DNA from: an uncultured Catenibacterium sp.
GTDB lineage: Bacteria > Bacillota_I > Bacilli_A > Erysipelotrichales > Coprobacillaceae
DNA: 23,102 nucleotides
Assembly (NCBI RefSeq): GCF_900540665.1
Contig: NZ_UQGV01000027.1
Location: 1 to 23,102 of the forward strand
Direction: 5' to 3'
In this document: positions 22,280 to 23,102 of the stretch, one piece after another
Layout of the letters: every line of letters begins with the position of its first letter
Numbering within the stretch: the stretch's first letter is position 1
Translations under genes and position numbers: made by a program
Notes under the pieces: model-generated
What the model was told of the DNA's origin: nothing
Database searches by the model: none
The model's input: the letters and a program-made list of their open reading frames with translations, nothing else

Positions 22280-22409
22280 ATTCCTTTTTGAATTAACACC
22301 AAACAAAGAAACTATAGAAGCAATGGAAGAAGCAAAAAGAATAACTTATGATTCTTCTATTAAGGGTCATGATAATTTAGATGAGTTGTTTGAGGAACTC
22401 AAAAGCTAG
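22280..22409 (+). pseudogene. Remnant of a RelB/DinJ antitoxin gene (3' end, frameshifted)
   Basis: Between 22289 and the TAG at 22409 the plus strand encodes ELTPNKETIEAMEEAKR and ends in DELFEELKS, the conserved C-terminal half of DinJ/RelB antitoxins. Just upstream ATTCCTTTT would read IPF, completing the family motif IPFEL, but it is one base out of frame. One extra T in the five-T run at 22285-22289 explains the shift. The ribbon-helix-helix N-terminus (about 45 residues) is absent and the sequence upstream to 22141 shows no coding pattern I can recognise. The gene is therefore a decayed remnant. It is not a partner of the intact antitoxin at 17211-17522, whose C-terminus differs. Confidence 0.75.
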
Positions 22410-22410
22410 T

Positions 22411-22438
22411 TACCATGCAGTAAGGTATGGTATTTTTT
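22411..22438 (+). terminator. Terminator after RelB/DinJ remnant
   Basis: TACCAT (22411-22416) and ATGGTA (22427-22432) form a 6-bp stem followed by TTTTTT (22433-22438). It starts two bases after the remnant's stop and is probably the terminator of the ancestral gene. Confidence 0.65.
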
Positions 22439-22468
22439 GATACAAAAAACACCACTTATTAGAGATGT

Positions 22469-22981
22469 TCATAGTTGCATTAAGAAAAATACAATAATAC
22501 TCATAACTATTACAACACTACCCATAATAATAAACATCATAGATGCAAAACTATTATGAATAGGTCTATCTACATAACAGATTTTTGGTTTATCAGGATT
22601 ATAGAAAACAATCATTTTACTATTGATAGGCCATAGTTTTTCTGCCATCTGACGGACATTTACAATAGCCCCTGATTTTATATGTAGGTATCCTTTTTTA
22701 TCTTCATAAGCGTTAGATTTGATTGGCAGTGGTATTCCTGATGCTTTGACAGACTTAATTCCTTTGTATTTCTTCTTTGTCTTATAAGTTACATCATCTA
22801 TTATGTATTCTACTATTGGATACATGCGTGATTCTCCTAAAAAACCATAACTAATTACTTTTCCTTCCACACTTTTTGTACATCGTTTATTATTTCTTTT
22901 AGAAATCATGTTCATAATTATTCCAGATATAATTAATATCAAACCTATTCCACCGTCTACTAGTAATTGTACCATTGCCAT
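22469..22981 (-). CDS. DUF3592-like membrane protein
   Basis: A 170-residue protein with a transmembrane segment at each end (about 5-28 and 145-168) and a central beta-rich domain. The central part has the DUF3592 pattern: GKVISYGF, then YPIVEYIIDDVTYKTK, then MIVFYNPDKPKICYVDRP. The YNPxxP stretch is the most recognisable signature. DUF3592 proteins are common in bacteria and uncharacterised. GGGTGAT precedes the ATG at 22981 and a promoter with a perfect -10 lies directly upstream. Single gene; no downstream terminator is evident. Confidence 0.8.
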   Translation of the reverse strand: MAMVQLLVDGGIGLILIISGIIMNMISKRNNKRCTKSVEGKVISYGFLGESRMYPIVEYIIDDVTYKTKKKYKGIKSVKASGIPLPIKSNAYEDKKGYLHIKSGAIVNVRQMAEKLWPINSKMIVFYNPDKPKICYVDRPIHNSFASMMFIIMGSVVIVMSIIVFFLMQL

Positions 22982-22998
22982 TTAGATCACCCTGCCTC

Positions 22999-23028
22999 AT
23001 TATAACACATGGAAAAAGAACGTCTCAA
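22999..23028 (-). promoter_or_regulatory. Promoter of DUF3592-like gene
   Basis: On the minus strand TTGAGA (23023-23028), an 18-base spacer and an extended -10 TGT-TATAAT (TATAAT at 22999-23004) are seen. The -35 lies in the arm of the 23017-23042 hairpin, so that dyad may also act as an operator. Confidence 0.65.
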
Positions 23029-23042
23029 TGAAGAGACGTTCT
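23017..23042 (-). terminator. Hairpin between DUF3592-like gene and probable IS end
   Basis: AGAACGTCTC (23017-23026) and GAGACGTTCT (23033-23042) form a perfect 10-bp stem with a 6-base loop, followed on the minus strand by TTTTCC. It would end transcription coming leftward from beyond the window. Confidence 0.65.
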
Positions 23043-23047
23043 AGTTA

Positions 23048-23102
23048 TGAACCGCCCCTGTCAAGTAGACAGGTGAAATAATTAAAAACATGTACCCTTG
23101 CC
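23048..23102. mobile_element. Probable end of an IS3-type insertion sequence
   Basis: The stretch from 23048 begins TGAACCGCCCCTGTCAAGTA, starting with TG and carrying a C-run followed by TCAAGTAGAC. This is the general look of terminal inverted repeats in IS3-family (IS150-group) elements of Firmicutes. The element would continue past the right edge, so no transposase can be seen and the other end is absent. The call rests on resemblance recalled from the family, not on an alignment. CCTGTC / GACAGG also form a small hairpin at 23057-23073. Confidence 0.4.

Overview
The window is AT-rich, densely packed DNA with strong AGGAGG-type ribosome binding sites, TTGACA/TATAAT-like promoters and many short intrinsic terminators. 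Gene content (SbcCD, Tex, DUF1292, YolD with a Y-family polymerase, a LexA/HdiR-like repressor, RelB/DinJ antitoxins, a Panacea-type antitoxin) points to a low-GC Firmicute, most likely a gut Erysipelotrichia/Clostridia-type chromosome. The genus cannot be read from the sequence. No rRNA, tRNA or CRISPR array was seen.

Layout. 1-918: 3' part of a UbiB/AarF-like kinase, meeting tex head-on through a perfect bidirectional terminator. 940-4482: tex and a cytosolic GH13 amylase with its own promoter. 4549-5575: a coupled pair, a Panacea-domain (SocA/DUF4065) antitoxin-like regulator and a 91-residue unknown, probably a toxin-antitoxin module. 5616-5939: a small unknown gene. 6031-8335: a DNA-damage module in which a Y-family polymerase and YolD are transcribed divergently from an S24 self-cleaving repressor, with repeated candidate operators between them. 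8327-9064: a short FtsZ/tubulin-like GTPase with only the N-terminal half of the fold. 9174-9725: two small genes, one in the DUF1292 family. 9782-14081: the sbcDC nuclease operon. 14286-15612: an unrecognised two-gene operon of a helical protein and a double zinc-ribbon protein. 15662-17578: a DUF4143 ATPase bracketed by three near-identical 32-bp repeats, next to an orphan RelB/DinJ antitoxin with palindromic operators. 17687-18590: an acetyltransferase and a zinc-ribbon membrane protein, coupled. 18654-20586: a MATE exporter and an Lrp/AsnC regulator, divergent, with a GTTACGTAAC palindrome between them. 20753-22140: an AAA ATPase resembling RloA but without RloB. 22280-22438: a frameshifted remnant of a RelB/DinJ antitoxin that keeps its terminator. 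22469-22981: a DUF3592-like membrane protein. 23048-23102: a probable IS3-type inverted-repeat end running off the window.

How the genes fit together. Many genes sit beside the regulator that probably controls them. Mutagenic repair is paired with an autocleavable repressor, multidrug export with an Lrp-type regulator, and antitoxins with palindromic promoters. From about 14 kb onward the window looks accessory: an orphan antitoxin, an antitoxin remnant, an orphan defence-type ATPase, repeats and a likely IS end. The most promising candidates for undescribed biology are the Panacea pair, the half-length tubulin-like GTPase and the zinc-ribbon operon. Many start codons were moved downstream from the longest reading frame because the upstream codon lies inside the Shine-Dalgarno (SD) sequence or at the predicted transcription start.
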